A stretch of DNA of 64,000 nt from Epiperipatus broadwayi (GCA_028023455.1 JAQFVV010006700.1:1-64000); one strand, 5' to 3'. Shown: positions 1 through 14,958, counted from the first letter of the stretch. Program-made: numbers and translations. Notes: generated by a model from the sequence alone, not told the origin.

Positions 1-219
1 ACAATTAGCTAAATTATACTGAACTGCAATGTTAAAGTATTCAAATTCATCAATTTTTAGGAATGTGTAATTTGGCTGTATTTCCAAGCTTAAAACCCGC
101 TAAGACCATGCTGGTGTACAGTACTATATTTTGAATGAATTTTTTTACTGGTTTTGTCATATTTAGGTAAAATTAGCTAAATTATACTGAACTGCAATGT
201 TAAAGTATTCAAATTCATC

Positions 220-233
220 AATTTTTAAAAATT
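220..233 (+). other. 14-bp perfect palindrome, example of a recurring site
   Basis: AATTTTTAAAAATT is its own reverse complement. It is present in type b and c monomers, which have AAAAATTTG after the TCAATTTTT box. It is destroyed in most type a monomers, where the same place reads TTTTTAGGAATG. In the left zone and the dimeric HOR, palindrome-bearing monomers therefore tend to alternate with palindrome-less ones. Whether a protein uses the site is unknown. Confidence 0.7.
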
Positions 234-1620
234 TGTAACCAGGCTTCATTTCCAAGCTTAAAACACGCTATGAACATGCTGGTATACAGTAATATATTTT
301 TAATGAATTTTTTCACTGGTTTTGTCATATTTAGGTAAAATTAGCTAAATTATACTGAACTGCAATGTTAAAGTATTCAAATTCATCAATTTTTAAAAAT
401 TTGTAACCAGGCTTCATTTCCAAGCTTAAAACGCGCTATGAACATGCTGGTATACAGTAATATATTTTTAATGAATTTTTTCACTGATTTTGTCATATTT
501 AGGTAAAATTAGCTAAATTATACTGAACTGCAATGTTAAAGTATTCAAATTCATCAATTTTTAAAAATGTGTAATTTGGCTGTATTTCCAAGCTTAAAAC
601 CCGCTAACACCATGCTGGTGTACAGTACTATATTTTGAATGAATTTTTTTACTGGTTTTGTCATATTTAGGTAAAATTAGCTAAATTATACTGAACTGCA
701 ATGTTAAAGTATTCAAATTCATCAATTTTTAAAAATTTGTAACCAGGCTGTATTTCCAAGCTTAAAACGCGCTATGAACATGCTGGTATACAGTAATATA
801 TTTTTAATGAATTTTTTCACTGATTTTGTCATATTTCGGTAGAATTAGCTAAATTATACTGAACTGCAATGTTAAAGTATTCAAATTCATCAATTTTTAA
901 AAATGTGTAATTTGGCTGTATTTCCAAGCTTAAAACCCGCTAAGACCATGCTGGTGTACAGTACTATATTTTGAATGAATTTTTTTACTGGTTTTGTCAT
1001 ATTTAGGTAAAATTAGCTAAATTATACTGAACTGCAATGTTAAAGTATTCAAATTCATCAATTTTTAAAAATTTGTAACCAGGCTTCATTTCCAAGCTTA
1101 AAACGCGCTATGAACATGCTGGTATACAGTAATATATTTTTAATGAATTTTTTCACTGATTTTGTCATATTTCGGTAAAATTAGCTAAATTATACTGAAC
1201 TGCAATGTTAAAGTATTCAAATTCATCAATTTTTAGGAATGTGTAATTTGGCTGTATTTCCAAGCTTAAAACCCGCTAAGACCATGCTGTTGTACAGTAC
1301 TATATTTTGAATGAATTTTTTTACTGGTTTTGTCATATTTAGGTAAAATTAGCTAAATTATACTGAACTGCAATATTAAAGTATTCAAATTCATCAATTT
1401 TTAAAAAATTTGTAACCAGGCTTCATTTCCAAGCTTAAAACGCGCTATGAACATGCTGGTATACAGTAATATATTTTTAATAAATTTTTTCACTGATTTT
1501 GTCATATTTAGGTAGAATTAGCTAAATTATACTGAACTACAATGTTAAAGTATTCAAATTCATCAATTTTTAAAAATTTGTAACCAGGCTGTATTTCCAA
1601 GCTTAAAACGCGCTATGAAC

Positions 1621-4600
1621 ATGGTGGTAAACAGTAATATATTTTTAATAAATTTTTTCACTGATTTTGTCATATTTCGGTAAAATTAGCTAAATTATAC
1701 TGAACTGCAATGTTAAAGTATTCAAATTCATCAATTTTTAGGAATGTGTAATTTGGCTGTATTTCCAAGCTTAAAACCCGCTAAGACCATGCTGGTGTAC
1801 AGTACTATATTTTGAATGAATTTTTTTACTGGTTTTGTCATATTTAGGTAAAATTAGCTAAATTCTACTGAACTGCAATGTTAAAGTATTTAAATTCATC
1901 AATTTTTAAAAATTTGTAACCAGGCTTCATTTCCAAGCTTAAAACACGCTATGAACATGCTGGTATACAGTAATATATTTTTAATGAATTTTTTGACTGG
2001 TTTTGTCATATTTAGGTAAAATTAGCTAAATTATACTGAACTGCAATGTTAAAGTATTCAAATTCATCAATTTTTAAAAATTTGTAACCAGGCTTCATTT
2101 CCAAGCTTAAAACGCGCTATGAACATGCTGGTATACAGTAATATATTTTTAATGAATTTTTTCACTGATTTTGTCATATTTAGGTAAAATTAGCTAAATT
2201 ATACTGAACTGCAATGTTAAAGTATTCAAATTCATCAATTTTTAGGAATGTGTAATTTGGCTGTATTTCCAAGCTTAAAACCCGCTAAGACCATGCTGTT
2301 GTACAGTACTATATTTTGAATGAATTTTTTTACTGGTTTTGTCATATTTAGGTAAAATTAGCTAAATTATACTGAACTGCAATGTTAAAGTATTCAAATT
2401 CATCAATTTTTAAAAATTTGTAACCAGGCTTCATTTCCAAGCTTAAAACGCGCTATGAACATGCTGGTATACAGTAATATATTTTTAATGAATTTTTTCA
2501 CTGATTTTGTCATATTTCGGTAGAATTAGCTAAATTATACTGAACTGCAATGTTAAAGTATTCAAATTCATCAATTTTTAGGAATGTGTAATTTGGCTGT
2601 ATTTCCAAGCTTAAAACCCGCTAAGACCATGCTGTTGTACAGTACTATATTTTGAATGAATTTTTTTACTGGTTTTGTCATATTTAGGTAAAATTAGCTA
2701 AATTATACTGAACTGCAATGTTAAAGTATTCAAATTCATCAATTTTTAAAAATTTGTAACCAGGCTTCATTTCCAAGCTTAAAACGCGCTATGAACATGC
2801 TGGTATACAGTAATATATTTTTAATAAATTTTTTCACTGATTTTGTCATATTTAGGTAGAATTAGCTAAATTATACTGAACTACAATGTTAAAGTATTCA
2901 AATTCATCAATTTTTAAAAATTTGTAACCAGGCTGTATTTCCAAGCTTAAAACGCGCTATGAACATGGTGGTAAACAGTAATATATTTTTAATAAATTTT
3001 TTCACTGATTTTGTCATATTTCGGTAAAATTAGCTAAATTATACTGAACTGCAATGTTAAAGTATTCAAATTCATCAATTTTTAGGAATGTGTAATTTGG
3101 CTGTATTTCCAAGCTTAAAACCCGCTAAGACCATGCTGGTGTACAGTACTATATTTTGAATGAATTTTTTTACTGGTTTTGTCATATTTAGGTAAAATTA
3201 GCTAAATTCTACTGAACTGCAATGTTAAAGTATTTAAATTCATCAATTTTTAAAAATTTGTAACCAGGCTTCATTTCCAAGCTTAAAACACGCTATGAAC
3301 ATGCTGGTATACAGTAATATATTTTTAATGAATTTTTTCACTGATTTTGTCATATTTAGGTAAAATTAGCTAAATTATACTGAACTGCAATGTTAAAGTA
3401 TTCAAATTCATCAATTTTTAGGAATTTGTAATTTGGCTGTATTTCCAAGCTTAAAACGCGCTATGAACATGCTGGTATACAGTAATATATTTTTAATGAA
3501 TTTTTTCACTGATTTTGTCATATTTAGGTAGAATTAGCTAAATTATACTGAACTGCAATGTTAAAGTATTTAAATTCATCAATTTTTATGAATTTGTCAC
3601 CTGGCTGTATTTCCAAGCTTAAAACGCGCTATGAACATGCTGGTATACAGTAATATATTTTTAATGAATTTTTTCACGGATTTTGTCATATTTCGGTAGA
3701 ATTAGCTAAATTATACTGAACTGCAATGTTAAAGTATTCAAATTCATCAATTTTTAAAAATTTGTAACCAGGCTTCATTTCCAAGCTTAAAACGCGCTAT
3801 GAACATGCTGGTATACAGTAATATATTTTTAATAAATTTTTTCACTGATTTTGTCATATTTAGGTAGAATTAGCTAAATTATACTGAACTACAATGTTAA
3901 AGTATTCAAATTCATCAATTTTTAAAAATTTGTAACCAGGCTGTATTTCCAAGCTTAAAACGCGCTATGAACATGGTGGTAAACAGTAATATATTTTTAA
4001 TAAATTTTTTCACTGATTTTGTCATATTTCGGTAAAATTAGCTAAATTATACTGAACTGCAATGTTAAAGTATTCAAATTCATCAATTTTTAGGAATGTG
4101 TAATTTGGCTGTATTTCCAAGCTTAAAACCCGCTAAGACCATGCTGGTGTACAGTACTATATTTTGAATGAATTTTTTTACTGGTTTTGTCATATTTAGG
4201 TAAAATTAGCTAAATTATACTGAACTGCAATGTTAAAGTATTCAAATTCATCAATTTTTAGGAATGTGTAATTTGGCAGTATTTCCAAGCTTAAAACCCG
4301 CTAAGACCATGCTGTTGTACAGTACTATATTTTGAATGAATTTTTTTACTGGTTTTGTCATATTTAGGTAAAATTAGCTAAATTATACTGAACTGCAATG
4401 TTAAAGTATTCAAATTCATCAATTTTTAAAAATTTGTAACCAGGCTTCATTTCCAAGCTTAAAACGCGCTATGAACATGCTGGTATACAGTAATATATTT
4501 TTAATGAATTTTTTCACTGATTTTGTCATATTTCGGTAAAATTAGCTAAATTATACTGAACTGCAATGTTAAAGTATTCAAATTCATCAATTTTTAAAAA

Positions 4601-5148
4601 TTTGTAACCAGGCTTTATTTCCAAGCTTAAAACGCGCTATGAACATGCTGGTATACAGTAATATATTTTTAATGAATTTTTTTACTGATTTTGTCATATT
4701 TCGGTAGAATTAGCTAAATTATACTGAACTGCAATGTTAAAGTATTCAAATTCATCAATTTTTAGGAATGTGTAATTTGGCTGTATTTCCAAGCTTAAAA
4801 CCCGCTAAGACCATGCTGGTGTACAGTACTATATTTTGAATGAATTTTTTTACTGGTTTTGTCATATTTAGGTAAAATTAGCTAAATTATACTGAACTGC
4901 AATGTTAAAGTATTCAAATTCATCAATTTTTAAAAATTTGTAACCAGGCTTCATTTCCAAGCTTAAAACGCGCTATGAACATGCTGGTATACAGTAATAT
5001 ATTTTTAATAAATTTTTTCACTGATTTTGTCATATTTAGGTAGAATTAGCTAAATTATACTGAACTACAATGTTAAAGTATTCAAATTCATCAATTTTTA
5101 AAAATTTGTAACCAGGCTGTATTTCCAAGCTTAAAACGCGCTATGAAC
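1621..5148 (+). repeat. 21-monomer block (3,528 bp) of the left HOR
   Basis: Taking type c monomers as markers, this block has internal spacings of 1,344, 1,008 and 1,176 bp, or 8+6+7 monomers. The next block, 5149-8173, has 1,345, 503 and 1,177 bp, or 8+3+7. It looks like the same block with three monomers missing from the middle segment. Type c monomers are usually preceded by a monomer with GAACTACAATG instead of GAACTGCAATG, so the two travel as a pair. Block edges are set by the marker and are not known to be the true duplication edges. Confidence 0.7.
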
Positions 5149-8100
5149 ATGGTGGTAAACAGTAATATATTTTTAATAAATTTTTTCACTGATTTTGTCA
5201 TATTTAGGTAAAATTAGCTAAATTATACTGAACTGCAATGTTAAAGTATTCAAATTCATCAATTTTTAGGAATGTGTAATTTGGCTGTATTTCCAAGCTT
5301 AAAACCCGCTAAGACCATGCTGGTGTACAGTACTATATTTTGAATGAATTTTTTTACTGGTTTTGTCATATTTAGGTAAAATTAGCTAAATTATACTGAA
5401 CTGCAATGTTAAAGTATTCAAATTCATCAATTTTTAAAAATTTGTAACCAGGCTTCATTTCCAAGCTTAAAACACGCTATGAACATGCTGGTATACAGTA
5501 ATATATTTTTAATGAATTTTTTGACTGGTTTTGTCATATTTAGGTAAAATTAGCTAAATTATACTGAACTGCAATGTTAAAGTATTCAAATTCATCAATT
5601 TTTAAAAATTTGTAACCAGGCTTCATTTCCAAGCTTAAAACGCGCTATGAACATGCTGGTATACAGTAATATATTTTTAATGAATTTTTTCACTGATTTT
5701 GTCATATTTAGGTAAAATTAGCTAAATTATACTGAACTGCAATGTTAAAGTATTCAAATTCATCAATTTTTAGGAATGTGTAATTTGGCTGTATTTCCAA
5801 GCTTAAAACCCGCTAAGACCATGCTGTTGTACAGTACTATATTTTGAATGAATTTTTTTACTGGTTTTGTCATATTTAGGTAAAATTAGCTAAATTATAC
5901 TGAACTGCAATGTTAAAGTATTCAAATTCATCAATTTTTAAAAATTTGTAACCAGGCTTCATTTCCAAGCTTAAAACACGCTATGAACATGCTGGTATAC
6001 AGTAATATATTTTTAATGAATTTTTTGACTGATTTTGTCATATTTAGGTAGAATTAGCTAAATTATACTGAACTGCAATGTTAAAGTATTCAAATTCATC
6101 AATTTTTAGGAATTTGTAATTTGGCTGTATTTCCAAGCTTAAAACGCGCTATGAACATGCTGGTATACAGTAATATATTTTTAATGAATTTTTTCACTGA
6201 TTTTGTCATATTTCGGTAGAATTAGCTAAATTATACTGAACTGCAATGTTAAAGTATTCAAATTCATCAATTTTTAAAAATTTGTAACCAGGCTTCATTT
6301 CCAAGCTTAAAACGCGCTATGAACATGCTGGTATACAGTAATATATTTTTAATAAATTTTTTTCACTGATTTTGTCATATTTAGGTAGAATTAGCTAAAT
6401 TATACTGAACTACAATGTTAAAGTATTCAAATTCATCAATTTTTAAAAATTTGTAACCAGGCTGTATTTCCAAGCTTAAAACGCGCTATGAACATGGTGG
6501 TAAACAGTAATATATTTTTAATAAATTTTTTCACTGATTTTGTCATATTTCGGTAAAATTAGCTAAATTATACTGAACTGCAATGTTAAAGTATTCAAAT
6601 TCATCAATTTTTAGGAATGTGTAATTTGGCTGTATTTCCAAGCTTAAAACCCGCTAAGACCATGCTGTTGTACAGTACTATATTTTGAATGAATTTTTTA
6701 CTGGTTTTGTCATATTTAGGTAAAATTAGCTAAATTATACTGAACTGCAATGTTAAAGTATTCAAATTCATCAATTTTTAAAAATTTGTAACCAGGCTTC
6801 ATTTCCAAGCTTAAAACGCGCTATGAACATGCTGGTATACAGTAATATATTTTTAATGAATTTTTTCACTGATTTTGTCATATTTAGGTAGAATTAGCTA
6901 AATTATACTGAACTGCAATGTTAAAGTATTCAAATTCATCAATTTTTAAAAATTTGTAACCAGGCTGTATTTCCAAGCTTAAAACGCGCTATGAACATGG
7001 TGGTAAACAGTAATATATTTTTAATAAATTTTTTCACTGATTTTGTCATATTTCGGTAAAATTAGCTAAATTATACTGAACTGCAATGTTAAAGTATTCA
7101 AATTCATCAATTTTTAGGAATGTGTAATTTGGCTGTATTTCCAAGCTTAAAACCCGCTAAGACCATGCTGGTGTACAGTACTATATTTTGAATGAATTTT
7201 TTACTGGTTTTGTCATATTTAGGTAAAATTAGCTAAATTATACTGAACTGCAATGTTAAAGTATTCAAATTCATCAATTTTTAGGAATGTGTAATTTGGC
7301 TGTATTTCCAAGCTTAAAACGCGCTATGAACATGCTGTTATACAGTAATATATTTTTAATGAATTTTTTTACTGGTTTTGTCATATTTAGGTAAAATTAG
7401 CTAAATTATACTGAACTGCAATGTTAAAGTATTCAAATTCATCAATTTTTAAAAATTTGTAACCAGGCTTCATTTCCAAGCTTAAAACGCGCTATGAACA
7501 TGCTGGTATACAGTAATATATTTTTAATGAATTTTTTCACTGATTTTGTCATATTTAGGTAGAATTAGCTAAATTATACTGAACTGCAATGTTAAAGTAT
7601 TCAAATTCATCAATTTTTAAAAATTTGTAACCAGGCTTCATTTCCAAGCTTAAAACGCGCTATGAACATGCTGGTATACAGTAATATATTTTTAATGAAT
7701 TTTTTCACTGATTTTGGTCATATTTCGATAGAATTAGCTAAATTATACTGAACTGCAATGTTAAAGTATTCAAATTCATCAATTTTTAGGAATGTGTAAT
7801 TTGGCTGTATTTCCAAGCTTAAAACCCGCTAAGACCATGCTGGTGTACAGTACTATATTTTGAATGAATTTTTTTACTGGTTTTGTCATATTTAGGTAAA
7901 ATTAGCTAAATTATACTGAACTGCAATGTTAAAGTATTCAAATTCATCAATTTTTAAAAATTTGTAACCAGGCTTCATTTCCAAGCTTAAAACGCGCTAT
8001 GAACATGCTGGTATACAGTAATATATTTTTAATAAATTTTTTTCACTGATTTTGTCATATTTAGGTAGAATTAGCTAAATTATACTGAACTACAATGTTA

Positions 8101-8173
8101 AAGTATTCAAATTCATCAATTTTTAAAAATTTGTAACCAGGCTGTATTTCCAAGCTTAAAACGCGCTATGAAC
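5149..8173 (+). repeat. 18-monomer version (3,025 bp) of the left HOR block
   Basis: Marker order matches 1621-5148, but the middle spacing is 503 bp instead of 1,008 bp, a loss of three monomers net of 2 bp. This is the length change expected from unequal exchange between in-register monomers. Minor length variants occur in T-runs (for example an extra T near 6358 and 8038). Confidence 0.65.
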
Positions 8174-9518
8174 ATGGTGGTAAACAGTAATATATTTTTA
8201 ATAAATTTTTTCACTGATTTTGTCATATTTCGGTAAAATTAGCTAAATTATACTGAACTGCAATGTTAAAGTATTCAAATTCATCAATTTTTAGGAATGT
8301 GTAATTTGGCTGTATTTCCAAGCTTAAAACCCGCTAAGACCATGCTGTTGTACAGTACTATATTTTGAATGAATTTTTTTACTGGTTTTGTCATATTTAG
8401 GTAAAATTAGCTAAATTATACTGAACTGCAATGTTAAAGTATTCAAATTCATCAATTTTTAAAAATTTGTAACCAGGCTTCATTTCCAAGCTTAAAACAC
8501 GCTATGAACATGCTGGTATACAGTAATATATTTTTAATGAATTTTTTTACTGGTTTTGTCATATTTAGGTAAAATTAGCTAAATTATACTGAACTGCAAT
8601 GTTAAAGTATTCAAATTCATCAATTTTTAAAAATTTGTAACCAGGCTTCATTTCCAAGCTTAAAACGCGCTATGAACATGCTGGTATACAGTAATATATT
8701 TTTAATGAATTTTTTCACTGATTTTGTCATATTTAGGTAAAATTAGCTAAATTATACTGAACTGCAATGTTAAAGTATTCAAATTCATCAATTTTTAGGA
8801 ATGTGTAATTTGGCTGTATTTCCAAGCTTAAAACCCGCTAAGAACCATGCTGTTGTACAGTACTATATTTTGAATGAATTTTTTTACTGGTTTTGTCATA
8901 TTTAGGTAAAATTAGCTAAATTATACTGAACTGCAATGTTAAAGTATTCAAATTCATCAATTTTTAAAAATTTGTAACCAGGCTTCATTTCCAAGCTTAA
9001 AACACGCTATGAACATGCTGGTATACAGTAATATATTTTTAATGAATTTTTTGACTGATTTTGTCATATTTAGGTAAAATTAGCTAAATTATACTGAACT
9101 GCAATGTTAAAGTATTTAAATTCATCAATTTTTATGAATTTGTCACCTGGCTGTATTTCCAAGCTTAAAACGCGCTATGAACATGCTGGTATACAGTAAT
9201 ATATTTTTAATGAATTTTTTCACTGATTTTGTCATATTTCGATAGAATTAGCTAAATTATACTGAACTGCAATGTTAAAGTATTCAAATTCATCAATTTT
9301 TAAAAATTTGTAACCAGGCTTCATTTCCAAGCTTAAAACGCGCTATGAACATGCTGGTATACAGTAATATATTTTTAATAATTTTTTTCACTGATTTTGT
9401 CATATTTAGGTAGAATTAGCTAAATTATACTGAACTGCAATGTTAAAGTATTCAAATTCATCAATTTTTAAAAATTTGTAACCAGGCTGTATTTCCAAGC
9501 TTAAAACGCGCTATGAAC
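8174..9518 (+). repeat. Third 8-monomer HOR unit (1,345 bp)
   Basis: The unit runs between consecutive type c markers at 8174 and 9519, with the same spacing as 1621-2964 and 5149-6493. After it the spacing becomes irregular (2,015 and then 1,680 bp), so the HOR register breaks down toward 14.9 kb. Confidence 0.65.
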
Positions 9519-10429
9519 ATGGTGGTAAACAGTAATATATTTTTAATAAATTTTTTCACTGATTTTGTCATATTTCGGTAAAATTAGCTAAATTATACTG
9601 AACTGCAATGTTAAAGTATTCAAATTCATCAATTTTTAGGAATGTGTAATTTGGCTGTATTTCCAAGCTTAAAACCCGCTAAGACCATGCTGTTGTACAG
9701 TACTATATTTTGAATGAATTTTTTACTGGTTTTGTCATATTTAGGTAAAATTAGCTAAATTATACTGAACTGCAATGTTAAAGTATTCAAATTCATCAAT
9801 TTTTAAAAATTTGTAACCAGGCTTCATTTCCAAGCTTAAAACGCGCTATGAACATGCTGGTATACAGTAATATATTTTTAATGAATTTTTTCACTGATTT
9901 TGTCATATTTCGGTAGAATTAGCTAAATTATACTGAACTGCAATGTTAAAGTATTCAAATTCATCAATTTTTAGGAATGTGTAATTTGGCTGTATTTCCA
10001 AGCTTAAAACCCGCTAAGAACATGCTGGTGTACAGTACTATATTTTGAATGAATTTTTTTACTGGTTTTGTCATATTTAGGTAGAATTAGCTAAATTATA
10101 CTGAACTGCAATGTTAAAGTATTCAAATTCATCAATTTTTAAAAATTTGTAACCAGGCTGTATTTCCAAGCTTAAAACGCGCTATGAACATGCTGGTATA
10201 CAGTAATATATTTTTAATAAATTTTTTCACTGATTTTGTCATATTTCGGTAAAATTAGCTAAATTATACTGAACTGCAATGTTAAAGTATTCAAATTCAT
10301 CAATTTTTAGGAATGTGTAATTTGGCTGTATTTCCAAGCTTAAAACCCGCTAAGACCATGCTGGTGTACAGTACTATATTTTGAATGAATTTTTTTACTG
10401 GTTTTGTCATATTTAGGTAAAATTAGCTA

Positions 10430-11773
10430 AATTCTACTGAACTGCAATGTTAAAGTATTTAAATTCATCAATTTTTAAAAATTTGTAACCAGGCTTCATT
10501 TCCAAGCTTAAAACACGCTATGAACATGCTGGTATACAGTAATATATTTTTAATGAATTTTTTTACTGGTTTTGTCATATTTAGGTAGAATTAGCTAAAT
10601 TATACTGAACTGCAATGTTAAAGTATTCAAATTCATCAATTTTTAAAAATTTGTAACCAGGCTTCATTTCCAAGCTTAAAACGCGCTATGAACATGCTGG
10701 TATACAGTAATATATTTTTAATGAATTTTTTCACTGATTTTGTCATATTTAGGTAAAATTAGCTAAATTATACTGAACTGCAATGTTAAAGTATTCAAAT
10801 TCATCAATTTTTAGGAATGTGTAATTTGGCTGTATTTCCAAGCTTAAAACCCGCTAAGAACATGCTGGTGTACAGTACTATATTTTGAATGAATTTTTTT
10901 ACTGGTTTTGTCATATTTAGGTCAAATTAGCTAAATTATACTGAACTGCAATGTTAAAGTATTCAAATTCATCAATTTTTAAAAATTTGTAACCAGGCTT
11001 CATTTCCAAGCTTAAAACGCGCTATGAACATGCTGGTATACAGTAATATATTTTTAATGAATTTTTTCACTGATTTTGTCATATTTCGGTAAAATTAGCT
11101 AAATTATACTGAACTGCAATGTTAAAGTATTCAAATTCATCAATTTTTAGGAATGTGTAATTTGGCTGTATTTCCAAGCTTAAAACCCGCTAAGAACATG
11201 CTGTTGTACAGTACTATATTTTGAATGAATTTTTTTACTGGTTTTGTCATATTTAGGTAAAATTAGCTAAATTATACTGAACTGCAATGTTAAAGTATTC
11301 AAATTCATCAATTTTTAAAAATTTGTAACCAGGCTTCATTTCCAAGCTTAAAACGCGCTATGAACATGCTGGTATACAGTAATATATTTTTAATGAATTT
11401 TTTCACTGATTTTGTCATATTTCGGTAGAATTAGCTAAATTATACTGAACTGCAATGTTAAAGTATTCAAATTCATCAATTTTTAAAAATTTGTAACCAG
11501 GCTGTATTTCCAAGCTTAAAACGCGCTATGAACATGGTGGTAAACAGTAATATATTTTTAATAAATTTTTTCACTGATTTTGTCATATTTCGGTAAAATT
11601 AGCTAAATTATACTGAACTGCAATGTTAAAGTATTCAAATTCATCAATTTTTAGGAATGTGTAATTTGGCTGTATTTCCAAGCTTAAAACCCGCTAAGAC
11701 CATGCTGGTGTACAGTACTATATTTTGAATGAATTTTTTTACTGGTTTTGTCATATTTAGGTAAAATTAGCTA
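10430..11773 (+). repeat. 8-monomer HOR unit defined by AATTCTACTG marker
   Basis: The rare variant AATTCTACTG (usual form AATTATACTG) followed by GTATTTAAATTC recurs exactly 1,344 bp apart here and also between 1861 and 3205. A second marker independent of type c therefore supports the 8-monomer period. Confidence 0.7.
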
Positions 11774-14700
11774 AATTCTACTGAACTGCAATGTTAAAGT
11801 ATTTAAATTCATCAATTTTTAAAAATTTGTAACCAGGCTTCATTTCCAAGCTTAAAACACGCTATGAACATGCTGGTATACAGTAATATATTTTTAATGA
11901 ATTTTTTGACTGATTTTGTCATATTTAGGTAGAATTAGCTAAATTATACTGAACTGCAATGTTAAAGTATTCAAATTCATCAATTTTTAAAAATTTGTAA
12001 CCAGGCTGTATTTCCAAGCTTAAAACGCGCTATGAACATGCTGGTATACAGTAATATATTTTTAATGAATTTTTTTACTGGTTTTGTCATATTTAGGTAA
12101 AATTAGCTAAATTATACTGAACTGCAATGTTAAAGTATTCAAATTCATCAATTTTTAAAAATTTGTAACCAGGCTGTATTTCCAAGCTTAAAACGCGCTA
12201 TGAACATGCTGGTATACAGTAATATATTTTTAATGAATTTTTTCACTGATTTTGTCATATTTCGGTAGAATTAGCTAAATTATACTGAACTGCAATGTTA
12301 AAGTATTCAAATTCATCAATTTTTAAAAATTTGTAACCAGGCTGTATTTCCAAGCTTAAAACGCGCTATGAACATGCTGGTATACAGTAATATATTTTTA
12401 ATGAATTTTTTCACTGATTTTGTCATATTTCGGTAAAATTAGCTAAATTATACTGAACTGCAATGTTAAAGTATTCAAATTCATCAATTTTTAGGAATGT
12501 GTAATTTGGCTGTATTTCCAAGCTTAAAACCCGCTAAGAACATGCTGGTGTACAGTACTATATTTTGAATGAATTTTTTTACTGGTTTTGTCATATTTAG
12601 GTAAAATTAGCTAAATTATACTGAACTGCAATGTTAAAGTATTCAAATTCATCAATTTTTAAAAATTTGTAACCAGGCTTCATTTCCAAGCTTAAAACGC
12701 GCTATGAACATGCTGGTATACAGTAATATATTTTTAATGAATTTTTTCACTGATTTTGTCATATTTCGGTAGAATTAGCTAAATTATACTGAACTGCAAT
12801 GTTAAAGTATTCAAATTCATCAATTTTTAGGAATGTGTAATTTGGCTGTATTTCCAAGCTTAAAACCCGCTAAGACCATGCTGGTGTACAGTACTATATT
12901 TTGAATGAATTTTTTTACTGGTTTTGTCATATTTAGGTAAAATTAGCTAAATTATACTGAACTGCAATGTTAAAGTATTCAAATTCATCAATTTTTAAAA
13001 ATTTGTAACCAGGCTTCATTTCCAAGCTTAAAACGCGCTATGAACATGCTGGTATACAGTAATATATTTTTAATAAATTTTTTCACTGATTTTGTCATAT
13101 TTAGGTAGAATTAGCTAAATTATACTGAACTACAATGTTAAAGTATTCAAATTCATCAATTTTTAAAAATTTGTAACCAGGCTGTATTTCCAAGCTTAAA
13201 ACGCGCTATGAACATGGTGGTAAACAGTAATATATTTTTAATAAATTTTTTCACTGATTTTGTCATATTTCGGTAAAATTAGCTAAATTATACTGAACTG
13301 CAATGTTAAAGTATTCAAATTCATCAATTTTTAGGAATGTGTAATTTGGCTGTATTTCCAAGCTTAAAACCCGCTAAGACCATGCTGGTGTACAGTACTA
13401 TATTTTGAATGAATTTTTTTACTGGTTTTGTCATATTTAGGTAAAATTAGCTAAATTCTACTGAACTGCAATGTTAAAGTATTTAAATTCATCAATTTTT
13501 AAAAATTTGTAACCAGGCTTCATTTCCAAGCTTAAAACACGCTATGAACATGCTGGTATACAGTAATATATTTTTAATGAATTTTTTCACTGATTTTGTC
13601 ATATTTAGGTAAAATTAGCTAAATTATACTGAACTGCAATGTTAAAGTATTCAAATTCATCAATTTTTAAAAATTTGTAACCAGGCTTCATTTCCAAGCT
13701 TAAAACGCGCTATGAACATGCTGGTATACAGTAATATATTTTTAATGAATTTTTTCACTGATTTTGTCATATTTAGGTAAAATTAGCTAAATTATACTGA
13801 ACTGCAATGTTAAAGTATTCAAATTCATCAATTTTTAGGAATGTGTAATTTGGCTTTATTTCCAAGCTTAAAACCCGCTATGAACATGCTGGTATACAGT
13901 AATATATTTTTAATGAATTTTTTTACTGGTTTTGTCATATTTAGGTAAAATTAGCTAAATTATACTGAACTGCAATGTTAAAGTATTCAAATTCATCAAT
14001 TTTTAAAAATTTGTAACCAGGCTGTATTTCCAAGCTTAAAACGCGCTATGAACATGCTGGTATACAGTAATATATTTTTAATAAATTTTTTCACTGATTT
14101 TGTCATATTTCGGTAAAATTAGCTAAATTATACTGAACTGCAATGTTAAAGTATTCAAATTCATCAATTTTTAGGAATGTGTAATTTGGCTGTATTTCCA
14201 AGCTTAAAACGCGCTAAGACCATGCTGGTGTACAGTACTATATTTTGAATGAATTTTTTTACTGGTTTTGTCATATTTAGGTAAAATTAGCTAAATTATA
14301 CTGAACTGCAATGTTAAAGTATTCAAATTCATCAATTTTTAAAAATTTGTAACCAGGCTGTATTTCCAAGCTTAAAACGCGCTATGAACATGCTGGTATA
14401 CAGTAATATATTTTTAATAAATTTTTTCACTGATTTTGTCATATTTCGGTAAAATTAGCTAAATTATACTGAACTGCAATGTTAAAGTATTCAAATTCAT
14501 CAATTTTTAGGAATGTGTAATTTGGCTGTATTTCCAAGCTTAAAACCCGCTAAGACCATGCTGGTGTACAGTACTATATTTTGAATGAATTTTTTTACTG
14601 GTTTTGTCATATTTAGGTAAAATTAGCTAAATTATACTGAACTGCTGCAATGTTAAAGTATTAAATTCATCAATTTTTAAAAATTTGTAACCAGGCTTCA

Positions 14701-14958
14701 TTTCCAAGCTTAAAACGCGCTATGAACATGCTGGTATACAGTAATATATTTTTAATGAATTTTTTCACTGATTTTGTCATATTTCGGTAGAATTAGCTAA
14801 ATTATACTGAACTGCAATGTTAAAGTATTCAAATTCATCAATTTTTAAAAATTTGTAACCAGGCTGTATTTCCAAGCTTAAAACGCGCTATGAACATGCT
14901 GGTATACAGTAATATATTTTTAATGAATTTTTTCACTGATTTTGTCATATTTCGGTAG

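Larger units (their letters stand above)
3..14958 (+). repeat. Homogenised zone with 8-monomer (1,344-bp) HORs
   Basis: This zone holds 89 monomers with a net length drift of 4 bp. Three main subtypes recur. Type a has AGGAATGTGTAATTTGG, CCCGCTAAGACC and GTGTACAGTACT. Type b has AAAAATTTGTAACCAGG, CTTCAT and GTATACAGTAAT. Type c has ATGGTGGTAAACAG and TTTTTAATAAATT. Type c starts (ATGGTGGTAA) fall at 1621, 2965, 3973, 5149, 6494, 6997, 8174, 9519, 11534 and 13214. All gaps are multiples of 168 within 1 bp, and 1,344 or 1,345 bp (8 monomers) occurs three times. A second marker, AATTCTACTG, falls at 1861, 3205, 10430, 11774 and 13454 and gives 1,344 bp twice. The HOR is real but irregular, because other gaps of 3, 6, 7, 10 and 12 monomers also occur. 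Confidence 0.9.

Noticed and set aside
8821-8860. AAGAACCATGC variant suggesting a new subtype
   Set aside because: A single-base insertion in one type a monomer; it is not repeated elsewhere and could be a private mutation.
14641-14670. CTGCTG duplication with loss of one C downstream
   Set aside because: A small slippage-type indel in one monomer (ACTGCTGCAATG); too minor to be called a feature.
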